Below, piece by piece: positions 8,929-17,943 of a stretch of 64,000 nt of DNA (position 1 is the first letter of the stretch; every line of letters starts with the position of its first letter). Both the position numbers and the translations under genes were made by a program. The DNA is from Streptomyces akebiae (lineage in GTDB: Bacteria; Actinomycetota; Actinomycetes; Streptomycetales; Streptomycetaceae): assembly GCF_019599145.1 (NCBI RefSeq), contig NZ_CP080647.1, forward strand, positions 7,502,001 through 7,566,000. Reading direction: 5' to 3'. The notes under the pieces were generated by a model. The model worked only from the letters and a program-made list of their open reading frames with translations. It had not been told where the DNA came from and did no database searches.

Positions 8929-9963
8929 TCAGGTACGAGACCGGTCCCCGGGCGCAGAAGCGGTCGACCCCCGCACCACCAGTTCCGGCATGAACACGAA
9001 CTCGCTGTGCGGCGCCGGAGTCCCCCCGATCTCCTCCAGCAACGTACGCACCGCCGCCTGCCCCATCGCCGGGACCGGCTTGCGGACGGTCGTCAGCGGA
9101 GGGTCGGTGAAGGCGATCAGGGGGGAGTCGTCGAAGCCGACGACCGAGACGTCGTCCGGGACCTCCAGGCCCCGCTGCCGGGCCGCCCGGATCGCGCCCA
9201 GCGCCATCATGTCGCTCGCGCACACCACCGCCGTGCAGTCCCGGTCGATGAGCGCCATGGCCGCCGCCTGACCGCCCTCCAGGGTGTACAGGGAGTGCTG
9301 GACGAGTTCGGACTCCACGGTCGCGGCCGCCAGCCCCAACTGGTCCTGCATCGTGCGGACGAAGCCCTCGATCTTGCGCTGCACCGGCACGAAGCGCTTG
9401 GGGCCCAGCGCCAGACCTATCCGGGTGTGCCCCAGCGACACCAGATGCGTCACCGCGAGGGACATCGCCGCCCGGTCGTCCGGCGAGATGAAGGGGGCCT
9501 GCACCTTCGGCGAGAAACCGTCGACGAGGACGAACGGCACGCCCTGGGCGCGGAGCTGCTCGTAGCGCTGCATGTCGGCCGAGGTGTCGGCGTGCAGACC
9601 GGAGACGAAGATGATGCCGGCGACGCCCCGGTCGACGAGCATCTCCGTCAGCTCGTCCTCCGTCGATCCGCCGGGGGTCTGGGTGGCGAGCACCGGGGTG
9701 TACCCCTGCCGGGTCAGCGCCTGGCCGATCACCTGGGCCAGGGCCGGGAATATGGGGTTCTCCAGCTCCGGGGTTATGAGGCCCACCAGGCCGGCGCTGC
9801 GCTGCCGCAGCCGGACCGGCCGCTCGTAGCCCAGCACGTCGAGGGCGGCCAGAACGGACTGGCGAGTGGTCGCGGCGACGCCCGGCTTCCCGTTCAGGAC
9901 GCGGCTGACAGTCGCCTCGCTGACCCCCGCCTGGGCTGCGATGTCGGCAAGCCGTGTGGTCAC
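8929..9963 (-). CDS. malR: LacI-family maltose/maltodextrin regulon repressor MalR
   Basis: A 344-residue LacI repressor. The N-terminus is (V)TTRLADIAAQAGVSEATVS followed by RVLNGKPGVAATTR, the DNA-binding helix-turn-helix and hinge. The effector domain contains GLVGLITPELENPIFPALAQ and the late VVGFDDSPLIAFTDPPLTTV. In Streptomyces this protein represses malEFG and secreted amylase genes and is relieved by malto-oligosaccharides. The GTG at 9963 gives the size I recall for S. coelicolor MalR and is preceded by TACAGT at a spacing that suits a leaderless transcript. An in-frame ATG at 10056 after GAGGGA would add 31 residues. It is divergent from malE, whose upstream region carries the repeats it would bind. 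Confidence 0.93.
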   Translation of the reverse strand: MTTRLADIAAQAGVSEATVSRVLNGKPGVAATTRQSVLAALDVLGYERPVRLRQRSAGLVGLITPELENPIFPALAQVIGQALTRQGYTPVLATQTPGGSTEDELTEMLVDRGVAGIIFVSGLHADTSADMQRYEQLRAQGVPFVLVDGFSPKVQAPFISPDDRAAMSLAVTHLVSLGHTRIGLALGPKRFVPVQRKIEGFVRTMQDQLGLAAATVESELVQHSLYTLEGGQAAAMALIDRDCTAVVCASDMMALGAIRAARQRGLEVPDDVSVVGFDDSPLIAFTDPPLTTVRKPVPAMGQAAVRTLLEEIGGTPAPHSEFVFMPELVVRGSTASAPGDRSRT

Positions 9964-10169
9964 AGCACTGGACTGTACCGGCCGGACCTGCGCTTGCACA
10001 CCGGCCCGGCGTCGGGGGCGGGCGGGGGTGCGGCCCACTGCGGGCTGCTGCGTCATCGCGGTCCCTCGTGATTCTGGTCGGTGTCCGTGGGGGCGCCCCG
10101 AGTGTGGAAGGGGTGACCTTCGCAAGGCGCTGACAGGGTGATGATGGCCGCCACCGCCAGTGGTGGCAA

Positions 10170-10190
10170 GAGCTTGCAGAGTCTTGCACA
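10170..10190. promoter_or_regulatory. Putative MalR operator, malR side
   Basis: A direct repeat of CTTGCA: CTTGCAG at 10173-10179 and CTTGCAC at 10183-10189, ten bases apart. TTGCA-type direct repeats are the known pattern in Streptomyces maltose and amylase promoters. It lies nearer malR than malE, so it could serve malR autoregulation. The site is seen; binding is inferred. Confidence 0.55.
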
Positions 10191-10274
10191 GCCCGGTGAA
10201 CACCCGCTGAGCGGCCCTGATATCAGGTTTCGGCCATGTCGAGCACAGGTCACGGGCCGGTAACCATCCCCCTC

Positions 10275-10300
10275 CGTTGCAATTTTTTGCAGCAAGGTCT
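10275..10300. promoter_or_regulatory. Putative MalR operator upstream of malE
   Basis: TTGCAA at 10277-10282 and TTGCAG at 10287-10292 form a ten-base-spaced direct repeat followed by CAAG. It lies about 140 bases before the malE start. The same TTGC pattern recurs ahead of the amylase (16180) and far upstream of the pullulanase (17696), which supports a shared regulator. Confidence 0.65.
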
Positions 10301-10429
10301 TTCGTCGCGCTTACAACGCTGTTACGTTCGGCCTCGCCCGGCGGCGGCGATGGCGCGGCCGGAACTCGGCAGGAGCGGCGGACGGGGCCCTCCGCCCAGC
10401 ACACGGGCTTTCACCCTCAAGGAGATCTC

Positions 10430-11701
10430 ATGCGGCGTGGCATAGCGGCCACCGCGTTGGTGGCGTCGATCGCCCTCACGGCGACGGCCTGCGGCGGAAG
10501 TGACAGCGGCGACTCGGCCGACGGTCCGGTCACCATCACCTGGTGGGACACCTCCAACGCCACCAATGAGGCGCCGACGTACAAGGCCTTGGTCAAGGAG
10601 TTCGAGGCCGCCAACAAGGACATCAAGGTCAAGTACGTCAACGTGCCGTTCGACCAGGCGCAGAACAAGTTCGACACCGCCGCCGGCGCCACGGGCGCGC
10701 CGGACATCCTGCGCTCCGAGGTCGGCTGGACCCCCGCCTTCGCGAAGAAGGGCTTCTTCCTGCCGCTGGACGGCACCGAGGCCCTCAAGGACGAGGACGA
10801 GTTCCAGCCCAGCCTGATCAAGCAGGCCCAGTACGACGGCAAGACCTACGGCGTTCCGTTCGTCACCGACACCCTGGCGCTGGTCTACAACAAGGAGCTC
10901 TTCGAGAAGGCCGGCATCACCGAGGCCCCGAAGAGCTGGGACGACCTGAAGAAGGCCGCCGCCACGATCAAGGAGAAGACCGGCGTCGACGGCTACTGGG
11001 GCTCCACCCAGGCCTACTACGCCCAGTCTTTCCTCTACGGCGAGGGCACCGACACCGTCGACGTCGCCGCCAAGAAGATCACCGTGGCCTCCGCCGAGGC
11101 GAAGAAGGCGTACGGCACCTGGCTGGACCTCTTCGACGGCAAGGGCCTGCACAAGGCGGACACCACCGCCGACGCCTACGCCCACATCCAGGACGCCTTC
11201 GTCAACGGCAAGGTCGCCTCGATCGTCCAGGGCCCGTGGGAGATCACGAACTTCTACAAGGGCTCGGCGTTCAAGGACAAGGCCAACCTGGGCATCGCCA
11301 CCGTCCCGGCCGGCTCCACCGGCAAGGCGGGCGCCCCGACCGGCGGCCACAACCTCTCCGTGTACGCCGGCTCGGACAAGGCGCACCAGGAGGCGTCGCT
11401 GAAGTTCGTCAACTTCATGACGTCGGCGAAGTCCCAGGAGACCATCGCCCTGAAGAACTCCACGCTGCCCACCCGTGACGACGCCTACACCGCCGAGGTG
11501 AAGGCCGACCCGGGCATCGCCGGCTACCAGACCGTACTGGCCGCCGCCCAGCCGCGCCCCGAGCTGCCCGAGTACAGCTCCCTGTGGGGCCCGCTGGAGA
11601 CCGAGCTGCTCGCGATCGCCGGTGGCAAGGAGTCCCTGGACAAGGGCCTGGGCAACGCGGAGACCGCGATCGCCAAGCTGGTCCCGGACTACAGCAAGTG
11701 A
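10430..11701 (+). CDS. malE: Maltose/maltodextrin-binding lipoprotein of the MalEFG ABC importer
   Basis: A 423-residue extracellular solute-binding protein (family 1). The signal peptide MRRGIAATALVASIALTATA ends at lipobox Cys21, so it is membrane-anchored outside the cell. The mature part begins with a Ser/Asp-rich linker, then VTITWWDTSNATNEAPTYKA. The interior segments YGVPFVTDTLALVYNKELFE and GKVASIVQGPWEITNFYKG are the usual sugar-binding-protein signatures. AAGGAG lies 5 bases before the ATG at 10430. It starts the malE-malF-malG-aglA run and is preceded by MalR-type repeats, so induction by maltodextrins is expected. Confidence 0.95.
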   Translation: MRRGIAATALVASIALTATACGGSDSGDSADGPVTITWWDTSNATNEAPTYKALVKEFEAANKDIKVKYVNVPFDQAQNKFDTAAGATGAPDILRSEVGWTPAFAKKGFFLPLDGTEALKDEDEFQPSLIKQAQYDGKTYGVPFVTDTLALVYNKELFEKAGITEAPKSWDDLKKAAATIKEKTGVDGYWGSTQAYYAQSFLYGEGTDTVDVAAKKITVASAEAKKAYGTWLDLFDGKGLHKADTTADAYAHIQDAFVNGKVASIVQGPWEITNFYKGSAFKDKANLGIATVPAGSTGKAGAPTGGHNLSVYAGSDKAHQEASLKFVNFMTSAKSQETIALKNSTLPTRDDAYTAEVKADPGIAGYQTVLAAAQPRPELPEYSSLWGPLETELLAIAGGKESLDKGLGNAETAIAKLVPDYSK

Positions 11702-11840
11702 TCCCGGGTGGCCGCCGTGTCCCTCACCCCGGCTCCGGCCGGGGCCGGACGCGGCGGCCACCGGCCGGGCCGCCGAGCGGCCCGGCCCCCGAGCAGCCCA
11801 GCCCCCGATCTTCCAGTGATCTTCCAGAAGGTGTCGAACG

Positions 11841-12845
11841 ATGACAGTCGCCATCGACCGAGCGACCGGCAAGCGCCGCGGTGAACCGGGCGGGCGCCCG
11901 GGCCCGCTGTCGCGTCTGAAGCAGTCGTACCAGCGGTACTGGTACGCGTACGCGATGATCGCCCCGGTGGTCGTCGTGCTCGGCGTCCTGGTGCTGTATC
12001 CGCTGGCGCGCGGCCTCTACCTCACCCTCACCAACGCCAACAGCCTCAACTCGGCGCGCACGATCGGCGCCAACCACATCGAGGCCACCTACGAGTTCAT
12101 CGGCTTCGACAACTACGCCGACATCCTGTGGGGCCCGACGTCGTACGACCGCTTCTGGTCGCACTTCATCTGGACGATCGTCTGGACGGCGCTCTGCGTC
12201 GCCCTGCACTACGTCATCGGGCTCGGCCTCGCGCTGCTGCTCAACCAGAAGCTGCGCGGCCGCACCTTCTACCGGCTGATCCTGGTCCTGCCGTGGGCCG
12301 TGCCGACCTTCGTCACCGTGTTCGGCTGGCGTTTCATGCTCGCCGACGGCGGTGTGATCAACGCCGGCCTCGAAGCACTGCACCTGCCGGCCCCGCTGTG
12401 GCTGGAGGACACCTTCTGGCAGCGGTTCGCCGCGATCATGGTCAACACCTGGTGCGGTGTGCCGTTCATGATGGTCTCGCTGCTCGGCGGGCTGCAGTCC
12501 ATCGACTCCACGCTGTACGAGGCGGCGGAGATGGACGGCGCGAGCGCCTGGCAGCGCTTCCGCTACGTCACCCTGCCGGGTCTGCGCTCGGTCAGCTCCA
12601 CCGTCGTACTCCTCGGCGTCATCTGGACGTTCAACCAGTTCGCCGTCATCTTCCTGCTGTTCGGCGACACGGCGCCCGAGGCGCAGATCCTCGTGACCTG
12701 GGCCTACTACCTCGGCTTCGGGCAGCAGCCGCGTGACTTCGCGCAGTCGGCGGCCTACGGCATCCTGCTGCTGGCCATCCTGATCGTCTTCACCTCCTTC
12801 TACCGCCGCTGGCTGAACCGCGATGAGCAGCAGCTCGCGATCTGA
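11841..12845 (+). CDS. malF: Maltose/maltodextrin ABC transporter permease MalF
   Basis: 334 residues with six predicted helices after a basic cytoplasmic N-terminus. AMIAPVVVVLGVLVLYPLAR is the first helix. The EAA loop that contacts the ATPase is EAAEMDGASAWQRFRYVTLP, at about residues 226-245. An AGAAGGTG ribosome site precedes the ATG. It lies 139 bases after malE and ends 13 bases before malG. No ATPase gene follows; Streptomyces sugar importers of this class normally share the ATPase MsiK encoded elsewhere. Confidence 0.95.
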   Translation: MTVAIDRATGKRRGEPGGRPGPLSRLKQSYQRYWYAYAMIAPVVVVLGVLVLYPLARGLYLTLTNANSLNSARTIGANHIEATYEFIGFDNYADILWGPTSYDRFWSHFIWTIVWTALCVALHYVIGLGLALLLNQKLRGRTFYRLILVLPWAVPTFVTVFGWRFMLADGGVINAGLEALHLPAPLWLEDTFWQRFAAIMVNTWCGVPFMMVSLLGGLQSIDSTLYEAAEMDGASAWQRFRYVTLPGLRSVSSTVVLLGVIWTFNQFAVIFLLFGDTAPEAQILVTWAYYLGFGQQPRDFAQSAAYGILLLAILIVFTSFYRRWLNRDEQQLAI

Positions 12846-12858
12846 GGCAGGAGCCCCC

Positions 12859-13782
12859 ATGAGCACCACGACGCCCACGACGACCGGCGGCACCACGGCC
12901 GCCGGGGACCGGCAGGTCCCGCGGACCCCTGCGGCGCCCCGCACCCGCCGACGCGGCGAGAACAGCCTCGCCGGCTCGCTCGCCTCGCACGCCATCCTCA
13001 TCGTGGCGAGCCTGGCCGCGCTCTTCCCGATCGCCTGGCTGGTCTTCCTGTCCCTCGGACCGGACAAGGACGATTACCTGCATCCCGGGCGCATCTTCGG
13101 CAAAATGACCTTTGCCAACTACTCGCACGTGCTTCAGGAGACACCGTTCTTCGACTGGCTGGTCAGCACCCTCGTCGTCTCGCTCGGCACCACCGTCATC
13201 GGGGTGCTGATCGCGGCGACCACCGGTTACGCCGTCTCCCGCATGCGCTTCCCGGGCTACCGGAAGTTCATGTGGGTGCTCCTGGTCACGCAGATGTTCC
13301 CGGTGGCAGTCCTGATGGTGCCGATGTACGAGATCCTGTCGGAACTGCGGCTCGTCGACAGCTACCTCGGCCTCATCCTCGTCTACTGCTCGACGGCCGT
13401 GCCGTACTGCGCCTGGCTGCTCAAGGGCTACTTCGACACGATCCCCTTCGAGATCGACGAGGCGGGACGCGTCGACGGGCTCACCCCGTTCGGCACCTTC
13501 GCCCGGCTGATCCTGCCGCTCGCCAAGCCGGGACTCGCGGTCGCCGCCTTCTACAGCTTCATCACCGCGTTCGGGGAGGTCGCCTTCGCCTCGACGTTCA
13601 TGCTGTCCGACACGAAGTACACCTTCGCCGTCGGTCTGCAGAGCTTCGTCAGCGAACACGACGCCCAGCGCAACCTGATGGCGGCCACCGCCGTGCTGGT
13701 CGCGATCCCCGTCTCCGCGTTCTTCTACCTCGTGCAGAAGAACCTGGTGACCGGCCTGACCGCGGGCGGCACCAAGGGGTGA
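12859..13782 (+). CDS. malG: Maltose/maltodextrin ABC transporter permease MalG
   Basis: 307 residues. The cytoplasmic N-terminus is Thr/Gly/Pro-rich (MSTTTPTTTGGTTAAG), followed by six helices from LASHAILIVASLAALFPIAW. The EAA loop EIDEAGRVDGLTPFGTFARL at about residues 197-216 contacts the shared ATPase. GGAG lies 6 bases before the ATG at 12859, so translation begins shortly after the malF stop. An in-frame start overlapping malF is possible but lacks a ribosome site. It completes the importer that delivers malto-oligosaccharides to AglA. Confidence 0.95.
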   Translation: MSTTTPTTTGGTTAAGDRQVPRTPAAPRTRRRGENSLAGSLASHAILIVASLAALFPIAWLVFLSLGPDKDDYLHPGRIFGKMTFANYSHVLQETPFFDWLVSTLVVSLGTTVIGVLIAATTGYAVSRMRFPGYRKFMWVLLVTQMFPVAVLMVPMYEILSELRLVDSYLGLILVYCSTAVPYCAWLLKGYFDTIPFEIDEAGRVDGLTPFGTFARLILPLAKPGLAVAAFYSFITAFGEVAFASTFMLSDTKYTFAVGLQSFVSEHDAQRNLMAATAVLVAIPVSAFFYLVQKNLVTGLTAGGTKG

Positions 13783-13901
13783 CGCCCCCTCCCCGGAACC
13801 CGAGGCGGTCGCGGTGTCCATCCGACCCCGCTGTCACCGCGGCCGCCTCGTCACCACCTCCCTGCCTCTGCCCGGACGACCCGTCACGTATCAAGGACGT
13901 C

Positions 13902-15578
13902 ATGAGCCATCAGCACTCCACCGCCACCCCCACCGCAACCCCCGCCCAGGCTGAGCGCAGCGACTGGTGGCGCGACGCGGTGATCTACCAGGTCTATCCG
14001 CGCAGCTTCGCCGACAGCAACGGCGACGGCATGGGCGACCTGGAGGGTGTACGTTCCCGGCTTCCCTATCTGCGCGACCTCGGCATCGACGCCGTGTGGC
14101 TGAGCCCCTTCTACGCCTCCCCGCAGGCCGACGCCGGGTACGACGTCGCCGACTACCGCGCGGTGGACCCGATGTTCGGGACGCTGCTGGACGCGGACGC
14201 CCTGATCCGCGACGCCCACGAGCTGGGCCTGCGCATCATCGTCGACCTGGTCCCGAACCACTCCTCCGACCAGCACGAGTGGTTCAGGCGGGCGGTCGCG
14301 GAGGGCCCCGGTTCGCCGTTGCGCGACCGCTACCACTTCCGCACCGGCAAGGGCGCACACGGCGAACTCCCCCCGAACGACTGGGAGTCCATCTTCGGCG
14401 GCCCGGCGTGGACGCGGGTGACGGAGCCGGACGGCACCCCGGGCGAGTGGTACCTGCACCTCTTCGCCCCGGAGCAGCCCGACTTCAACTGGGACCACCC
14501 GGCGGTCGGCGACGAGTTCCGCTCCATCCTCCGCTTCTGGCTGGACATGGGCGTCGACGGCTTCCGTATCGACGTCGCCCACGGCCTGGTCAAGGCGGAC
14601 GGCCTCCCGGACCTCGGTGCCCACGACCAGCTGAAGCTGCTGGGCAACGATGTCATGCCCTTCTTCGACCAGGACGGCGTCCACGCGATCTACCGCGAAT
14701 GGCGCCTGGTGCTGGACGAGTACGCCGGGGAGCGCATCTTCGTGGCGGAGGCGTGGACCCCCACGGTCGAACGCACCGCGAACTACGTCCGCCCGGACGA
14801 ACTCCACCAGGCCTTCAACTTCCAGTACCTCGGCACGGACTGGGACGCGGCAGAGCTGAAGGTCGTCATCGACCGCACGCTGGACGCGATGCGTCCGGTG
14901 AACGCCCCCGCGACGTGGGTGCTGTCGAACCACGACGTGACGAGGCACGCGACCCGCTTCGCCAACGAGCCGGGCCTCGGCACGCAGATCCGCCTCGCGG
15001 GCGACCGCGCGCTGGGCCTGCGCCGCGCCCGCGCCGCCTCGCTCCTGATGCTGGCGCTGCCCGGCTCGGCCTACGTCTACCAGGGCGAGGAACTCGGCCT
15101 CCCCGACGTCGTCGACCTCCCGGACGAGGTCCGCCAGGACCCCGCGTACTTCCGGGGCGCCGGCCAGGACGGCTTCCGCGACGGCTGCCGGGTGCCGATC
15201 CCGTGGACCCGCGACGGCTCGTCGTACGGCTTCGGCCCCGGCGGCTCCTGGCTGCCGCAGCCCGCCGAGTGGGGCGACCTCAGCATCGAGGCCCAGACGG
15301 GCGCGGCGGACTCGACCCTGGAGCTGTACCGCACGGCCCTGGCCGTCCGCCGTGCACAGCGCGCCCTCGGCGCGGGCGACTCGGTGGAGTGGCTGAAGGC
15401 CCCCGCCGGCGTCCTGGCCTTCCGCCGGGGCGACTTCGTGTGCGTCGCGAACACGACCGGCGAGGCGGTCACGATTCCGGCCTACGGTCGCGTCCTGGTC
15501 GCCAGCGGCGAGGTGACGGTGGCCGACGACGAGGCGAAGCTGCCGGGGGACACGACGGTGTGGTGGACGACCGGCTGA
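13902..15578 (+). CDS. aglA: Cytoplasmic alpha-glucosidase (GH13)
   Basis: 558 residues without a signal peptide, so it acts on imported malto-oligosaccharides. The four GH13 regions are intact: DLVPNHSS at 115, GFRIDVAH with nucleophile Asp224, VAEAWTP with acid/base Glu283, and LSNHDVTRH with Asp345. The N-terminus WWRDAVIYQVYPRSFADSNG is typical of oligo-1,6-/alpha-glucosidase subfamilies. AAGGA lies 5 bases before the ATG. It follows malG by 119 bases and ends at a strong hairpin (15620), so it probably closes the mal transcript. In S. coelicolor the gene at this position is aglA. Confidence 0.95.
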   Translation: MSHQHSTATPTATPAQAERSDWWRDAVIYQVYPRSFADSNGDGMGDLEGVRSRLPYLRDLGIDAVWLSPFYASPQADAGYDVADYRAVDPMFGTLLDADALIRDAHELGLRIIVDLVPNHSSDQHEWFRRAVAEGPGSPLRDRYHFRTGKGAHGELPPNDWESIFGGPAWTRVTEPDGTPGEWYLHLFAPEQPDFNWDHPAVGDEFRSILRFWLDMGVDGFRIDVAHGLVKADGLPDLGAHDQLKLLGNDVMPFFDQDGVHAIYREWRLVLDEYAGERIFVAEAWTPTVERTANYVRPDELHQAFNFQYLGTDWDAAELKVVIDRTLDAMRPVNAPATWVLSNHDVTRHATRFANEPGLGTQIRLAGDRALGLRRARAASLLMLALPGSAYVYQGEELGLPDVVDLPDEVRQDPAYFRGAGQDGFRDGCRVPIPWTRDGSSYGFGPGGSWLPQPAEWGDLSIEAQTGAADSTLELYRTALAVRRAQRALGAGDSVEWLKAPAGVLAFRRGDFVCVANTTGEAVTIPAYGRVLVASGEVTVADDEAKLPGDTTVWWTTG

Positions 15579-15619
15579 CGGGCCGTCCGAGAAGACGCCG
15601 TCCCGTCTGACGGGACTAG

Positions 15620-15655
15620 AGGCTCGCCACCCCCTATCGGCCGGGTGGCGAGCCT
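15620..15655 (+). terminator. Intrinsic terminator after aglA
   Basis: A perfect 13-bp stem (AGGCTCGCCACCC pairing with GGGTGGCGAGCCT) with a 10-base loop, 42 bases after the aglA stop, then TCTCGTT. It probably ends the malEFG-aglA transcript. Confidence 0.85.
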
Positions 15656-15689
15656 TCTCGTTCGCTGACCCTGGCTGGCCACCGTTGGT

Positions 15690-16018
15690 CCGGGTGTCAG
15701 GCGTGGTGGTCACATCCGACTGATCCTGCCGTAAGCCGAGCCGGCCCTCCAGGGTTCTCTTCACCAGCTGGACCTGCCCCAGCTTTTCGCCGCGCTGGAT
15801 CCAGAGTTCCCGCTCACGGAACATGCCGTCCCACGAGTTGACCACGCCGATGGACCCGGCAAGCGCCGTGCTGACCAGGCCCAACCAGGACGAGTTCCAT
15901 ACGGCGACCATCGCCCCCGTCCATGCGATGAGGGCCGCGGCGAATGAATTCCACAACGTGATGCACTTGAACCGGGTCTCGGCTTTCTGCCTGGCTGCTC
16001 GGCGCCTGTGTCACTCAT
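15690..16018 (-). pseudogene. Remnant of a SLATT/DUF4231-like membrane protein gene
   Basis: In one minus-strand frame the sequence reads RRAARQKAETRFKCITLWNS followed by FAAALIAWTGAMVAVWNSSW, an SIGVVNSWDGMFRERELWIQ stretch and KLGQVQLVKRTLEGRLGL. This basic-helix, two-helix, WxERE layout is that of SLATT/DUF4231 proteins. The frame is closed by a TGA just before RRAARQ, so no normal start exists. Downstream it runs without a stop through the aglA terminator hairpin. An ATG in another frame at 16018 suggests a 5' frameshift. GC is lower than in neighbouring genes. I read it as a truncated, frameshifted leftover; a TTG start at 15956 would give a non-standard short protein. Confidence 0.5.
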
Positions 16019-16119
16019 GGCGGGAACCCGGCGCTCACGCCCTTGAACGTCACCCCGGTGGCCTCGCCCAACACCCCACTCTGTGAAGAGATTTCGCGCG
16101 CGTGAAGAAGGTGTGTCCG

Positions 16120-16277
16120 GAGGGTTGACCGTTTGGCAAGTGCCTCGTACTTTCCTCTCGGTTGAAAGTTTTCAGCCATCTTGCAGCAAGAATCCGCAAC
16201 GCTCCTGCCGCAAGCGGGCCCCTCCAAGGCCCACGAGACTCCCACTCGGAACCCTTCAACGGAGAAGGACCCCACAC
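16120..16277 (+). promoter_or_regulatory. Alpha-amylase promoter region with TTGC repeats
   Basis: CTTGCAGCAAG at 16180-16190 is the same element as upstream of malE, and further TTGC/GCAA copies lie at 16134-16140 and 16196-16214 (the last on the opposite strand). GGAGAAGGA at 16261 is the ribosome site. The repeats imply MalR control of the amylase; exact promoter hexamers were not fixed. Confidence 0.6.
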
Positions 16278-17660
16278 ATGGCCAGCAGAACCCTCTCCGG
16301 TGCGCTCGCTCTCGCGGCCGGCGCGTCGATCGCGCTCGCGGTGCCCACCACGACCGCGTACGCCTCGCCTCCCGGCACCAAGGACGTGACCGCAGTCCTG
16401 TTCGAGTGGAGCTTCGCCTCCGTCGCCAAGGAGTGCACCAGCACACTCGGCCCGAACGGGTACGGCTACGTCCAGGTCTCACCGCCCGCCGAGCACATAC
16501 AGGGCTCGCAGTGGTGGACGTCGTACCAGCCCGTCAGCTACAAGATCGCCGGGCGGCTAGGCGACGCCACCGCTTTCAAGAACATGGTCGACACGTGTCA
16601 CGCGGCCGGCGTCAAGGTCGTCGTCGACACCGTCATCAACCACATGTCCGCCGGGAGCGGCACCGGCACCGGCGGCTCGTCGTACACCAAGTACACCTAC
16701 CCCGGCCTCTACTCCTCCTTCGACTTCGACAACTGCACCGCCACCATCAGCGACTACGGCAACCGCGCCAACGTCCAGAACTGCGAACTCGTCGGGCTCG
16801 CGGACCTGGACACCGGTGAGGAGTACGTGCGGTCGGCCATCGCCGGGTACATGAACAGCCTGCTCGGCTATGGCGTCGACGGCTTCCGGATCGACGCCGC
16901 CAAGCACATCCCCGCCGCCGATCTCGCCAACATCAAGTCGCGACTGAGCAACACCTCCGTGTACTGGAAGCAGGAGGCCATCTACGGCTCCGGCGAGGCC
17001 GTGCAGCCGAGCGAGTACACCGGCAACGGGGACGTGCAGGAGTTCCGGTACGCCTTCGACCTCAAGCGGGTCTTCAACAACGAGAACCTCGCCTACCTGA
17101 AGAACTACGGCGAGGGCTGGGGCTACATGAACAGCTCGGTCGCCGGGGTCTTCGTCGACAACCACGACACCGAGCGCAACGGCTCCACCCTCAGCTACAA
17201 GGACAACGCCACCTACACCCTCGCCAACGTGTTCATGCTGGCGTACCCGTACGGCGCGCCCGACATCAACTCCGGGTACGAGTTCACCGACCACGACGCG
17301 GGCCCGCCCAACGGCGGTGCGGTCAGCGCCTGTTGGCAGAACGGCTGGAAGTGCCAGCACGCCTGGCCGGAGATCATGCGCATGGTCCCCTTCCGCAACG
17401 CCACCCGCGGCGAGGCCGTCACCAACTGGTGGGACAACGGGGGCGACGCGATCGCGTTCGGCCGGGGCAGCAAGGGCTTCGTCGCCATCAACCACGAGTC
17501 GAGCAGCCTCAGCCGCACGTACCAGACCTCCCTCGCGGCCGGCGCCTACTGCAACGTGCAGAACAACACCACGGTCACCGTGAACGGCTCCGGCCAGCTC
17601 ACCGCGACCCTCGGCTCCAACACCGCCCTCGCGATCTACGCGGGCAAGACCAGCTGCTGA
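16278..17660 (+). CDS. Secreted alpha-amylase (GH13, subfamily 32 type)
   Basis: 460 residues. A Sec signal peptide of about 28 residues ends near TAYA. The mature enzyme starts [20 protein letters not shown], as in Streptomyces alpha-amylases. Catalytic regions are DTVINH (Asp117, His122), GFRIDAAKH (nucleophile Asp206), YWKQEAI (acid/base Glu233) and VDNHDTERN (Asp297). The C-terminal beta domain ends in Cys and there is no CBM20 starch-binding domain, unlike several longer Streptomyces amylases of about 560 residues. It hydrolyses starch outside the cell to malto-oligosaccharides for MalEFG. TTGC repeats upstream suggest maltose induction with the mal genes. Confidence 0.95.
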   Translation: MASRTLSGALALAAGASIALAVPTTTAYASPPGTKDVTAVLFEWSFASVAKECTSTLGPNGYGYVQVSPPAEHIQGSQWWTSYQPVSYKIAGRLGDATAFKNMVDTCHAAGVKVVVDTVINHMSAGSGTGTGGSSYTKYTYPGLYSSFDFDNCTATISDYGNRANVQNCELVGLADLDTGEEYVRSAIAGYMNSLLGYGVDGFRIDAAKHIPAADLANIKSRLSNTSVYWKQEAIYGSGEAVQPSEYTGNGDVQEFRYAFDLKRVFNNENLAYLKNYGEGWGYMNSSVAGVFVDNHDTERNGSTLSYKDNATYTLANVFMLAYPYGAPDINSGYEFTDHDAGPPNGGAVSACWQNGWKCQHAWPEIMRMVPFRNATRGEAVTNWWDNGGDAIAFGRGSKGFVAINHESSSLSRTYQTSLAAGAYCNVQNNTTVTVNGSGQLTATLGSNTALAIYAGKTSC

Positions 17661-17689
17661 CGGTCTTGTAAGTCCTTACCGTTATTTTC

Positions 17690-17722
17690 AAGCCTCTTGC
17701 TGAAACGCTTGCGGCGGCGATA
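17690..17722 (+). promoter_or_regulatory. TTGC-repeat operator/promoter, probably the original pullulanase promoter
   Basis: CTTGCTG at 17696-17702 and CTTGCGG at 17708-17714 form a 12-bp-spaced direct repeat, followed by GGCGATACGG. This is the Streptomyces amylase-promoter pattern. It lies 40 bases past the amylase stop and 1.94 kb before the pullulanase start, with a TnpB element in between. I infer it once directly preceded the pullulanase gene. Confidence 0.6.
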
Positions 17723-17943
17723 CGGTCACGCGGGGTTTGGAACTGCCGGCGTTGGAGTGCGTTCAGGGGCGTTCGGGTGAGCGGGGGTGAGTGTGGATGG
17801 CTTGTGTCGTGCCGCGCTCCTGGCTTGTGATGCCGGTTTTCGGTGGGGAACTGACGTTCTCTCATCGAATGCGTGACCTTCATGGGTGGTGCTCGTTTCC
17901 AGGGCGACGGTGTATTCGAGTCGGGCCGGGCGGAGGTGGCGGG

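Noticed and set aside
10057..10429. A separate small gene in the malR-malE gap
   Set aside because: Open frames here are short, lack ribosome sites and overlap the operator repeats.
13884..15956. A 690-codon minus-strand frame across aglA, considered as a full gene because its first part looks like a SLATT protein
   Set aside because: Only the first 80 codons, outside aglA, look real; the remainder is antisense to aglA and crosses its terminator.
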